From assembly GCF_002849595.1 (NCBI RefSeq), contig NZ_NRQR01000013.1, positions 124,001 to 188,000 of the forward strand: a stretch of DNA of 64,000 nucleotides, written 5' to 3'. Below the pieces are notes generated by a model. That model saw only the letters and a program-made list of their open reading frames with translations, ran no database searches and had not been told where the DNA came from. This document shows positions 63,901 through 64,000 of the stretch, piece by piece. A program made the translations under genes and the position numbers. Position 1 is the stretch's first letter. The number at the start of each line of letters is the position of its first letter. The stretch comes from Luteimonas rhizosphaerae (GTDB lineage Bacteria; Pseudomonadota; Gammaproteobacteria; Xanthomonadales; Xanthomonadaceae).

Positions 63901-64000
63901 GTGATCGTGTACGGACCACCAACGCGCAGACCGCGCGCGTTATAGCGCCCGTTTTCATCCGTGGTGACTCGGTTCACCGTGCCCGACTCGGTATGCAGAA
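60993..64000 (-). CDS. Oar-like TonB-dependent receptor with carboxypeptidase-regulatory N-domain (N-terminus outside window)
   Basis: At least 1,001 residues are visible and the frame continues past the right edge. The first segment VTTDENGRYNARGLRVGGPY is the end of a CarboxypepD_reg-like domain. The plug contains RLPSATRNIQDYIRLDPRV, VGGQNPRYNVIRIDGISSND and GGTGAVVNAVTKSGTNTFSG. A large beta-barrel follows and ends SRWSVMLGIKYKF with a terminal Phe. Such Oar-type receptors in xanthomonads are thought to take up large substrates such as peptides or glycans; some are involved in secretion and adhesion. Ligand unknown. Slightly lower GC in the barrel than neighbours. Confidence 0.9.
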   Translation of the reverse strand, partial: LHTESGTVNRVTTDENGRYNARGLRVGGPYTITVTKAGEGTRTEDDVYLNLNAVNTVNAALTGDMTTLETVTATAVAGSDLFSSTKMGTGTNVDRGAIERLPSATRNIQDYIRLDPRVTQTDKVDGSISVGGQNPRYNVIRIDGISSNDPFGLEANNLPTNRQPVSMDAIEEISIDVANYDVTVAGGTGAVVNAVTKSGTNTFSGSTYYNLRDADWVADDLEENGGGPFTGFDKEETYGATFGGPIIQDRLFFFANYERTKRTAPSTSYASTPYGNGDITDEDIARVQAAAQGYGFDAGALSAPANETDVEEYAIKLDWNINDNHRATFRYSEMEEVVPKFPGIGSGNVSLSTHWYDQNKTFKSVVGELFSDWTENFSTEFKISQREYDAIAAPYANLPYIRINGFGNNSNLRFGTEQNRHVNVIETEQLSLFGAATWYIGDHTLKFGFDHETNDVLNFYGRNLNGVYTFASLEDFEAGIPSQYELRAPRPGGSLADIPAAYEIKNTGFFLQDTWYPTYNLSLLFGLRYDKPSFGDSPIYNPRIEELYGLDNTNTVDDGLFQPRFGFNYTFDSDRPTQLRGGVGLFQGASPNVWLAGAFQNTGLNFVEYNLRGDDAPAFDPTLPPTIPSGSGSTPLIVADIMEPGLKLPSTWKANLAFDHELPWYGITASAELLVTRNNDALWFDRLDVGAPTAFGQDGRQIFWNAAGLDPANAGRFGIENGSNGAGNRANKPSDVNQAIVIRNTDIGSSRQITLSMFKPLIENWSWSAGYTYTRATEFSPATSSQNSSNWSNSLGFQANDPVSYDSRYAIKDRFTGTLTWQKELFGNNKTTVAMFYEGRAGRPYSYIFYNDVNGDSATTNDLFYVPNGPGDVLFTGGAEMEQAFFDWLAENPELQAYAGNVASANASQEFPGFMQGHKAELSLDIMNIGNLLNDDWGQINDYGFFATRRVANYAGIDPDTGKYVYNFTGADDESLQEVNNDGVNTAVSRWSVMLGIKYKF

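Overview
The window is GC-rich chromosomal DNA of a gammaproteobacterium. Gene order and protein types point to the Xanthomonadaceae (Lysobacter/Luteimonas/Xanthomonas side). The evidence is: the order thrS-infC-rpmI-rplT-pheS-pheT-ihfA-merR; coaD beside a YfhL-type ferredoxin; ftsY/AsmA-like/mutY/yggX; several large TonB-dependent receptors; a fimT-pilVWX-pilY1-pilE minor-pilin operon; and a 2,914-residue NdvB-type cyclic glucan synthase. I see no plasmid, prophage, insertion sequence or CRISPR signature. The genus is inferred, not proven.

Layout. 1-6.9 kb: ferredoxin, lipoprotein, coaD and rsmD on the minus strand, then the overlapping plus-strand run ftsY, AsmA-like, mutY and a damaged yggX, a DUF6491 lipoprotein and tRNA-Phe. 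7-14.7 kb: LEA-2-like lipoprotein, acyl-CoA dehydrogenase, HNH nuclease, a pseudo-receiver-like protein, dxs, and TraB/GumN. 14.8-22.9 kb: tRNA-Pro and the minus-strand translation cluster merR, ihfA, pheT, pheS, rplT, rpmI, infC, thrS. 22.9-27.3 kb: a Fur-box siderophore receptor followed by DUF3325, DUF3649 and PepSY membrane proteins. 27.4-37.7 kb: an alpha-glucan (maltose-type) utilisation locus with a LacI regulator, two GH13 enzymes, an MFS transporter and a TonB receptor (plus an MpaB-like oxygenase). 37.9-47.4 kb: ndvB with a coupled small ORF, then tRNA-Val. 47.5-59.5 kb: uvrB, an orphan FimT-like pseudopilin, tRNA-Asn and the minor pilin operon. 59.5-64 kb: ppnN and an Oar-like TonB receptor that runs off the right edge.

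How genes work together. The translation cluster supplies two aminoacyl-tRNA synthetases, IF3 and two ribosomal proteins. In the alpha-glucan locus the outer-membrane receptor and the divergent transporter/glucosidase genes carry the same 17-bp palindromic operator, so they probably form one LacI regulon. The Fur-box receptor and the three inner-membrane proteins look like one iron-uptake and release unit.

Most notable points. (1) Upstream of thrS lies an apparent transcription attenuator: an 8-residue leader peptide with three consecutive Thr codons, then an intrinsic terminator, with mutually exclusive pairings that can be drawn by hand. (2) Four genes (yggX, thrS, a TonB receptor, pilY1) are broken by small lesions. 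One of them is essential thrS, missing its HSCAH editing motif, which makes sequence or assembly error a serious possibility. (3) The ferredoxin gene and dxs share an identical 16-bp element containing a TACAAT -10 box, placed identically just before the ATG, suggesting leaderless transcripts.
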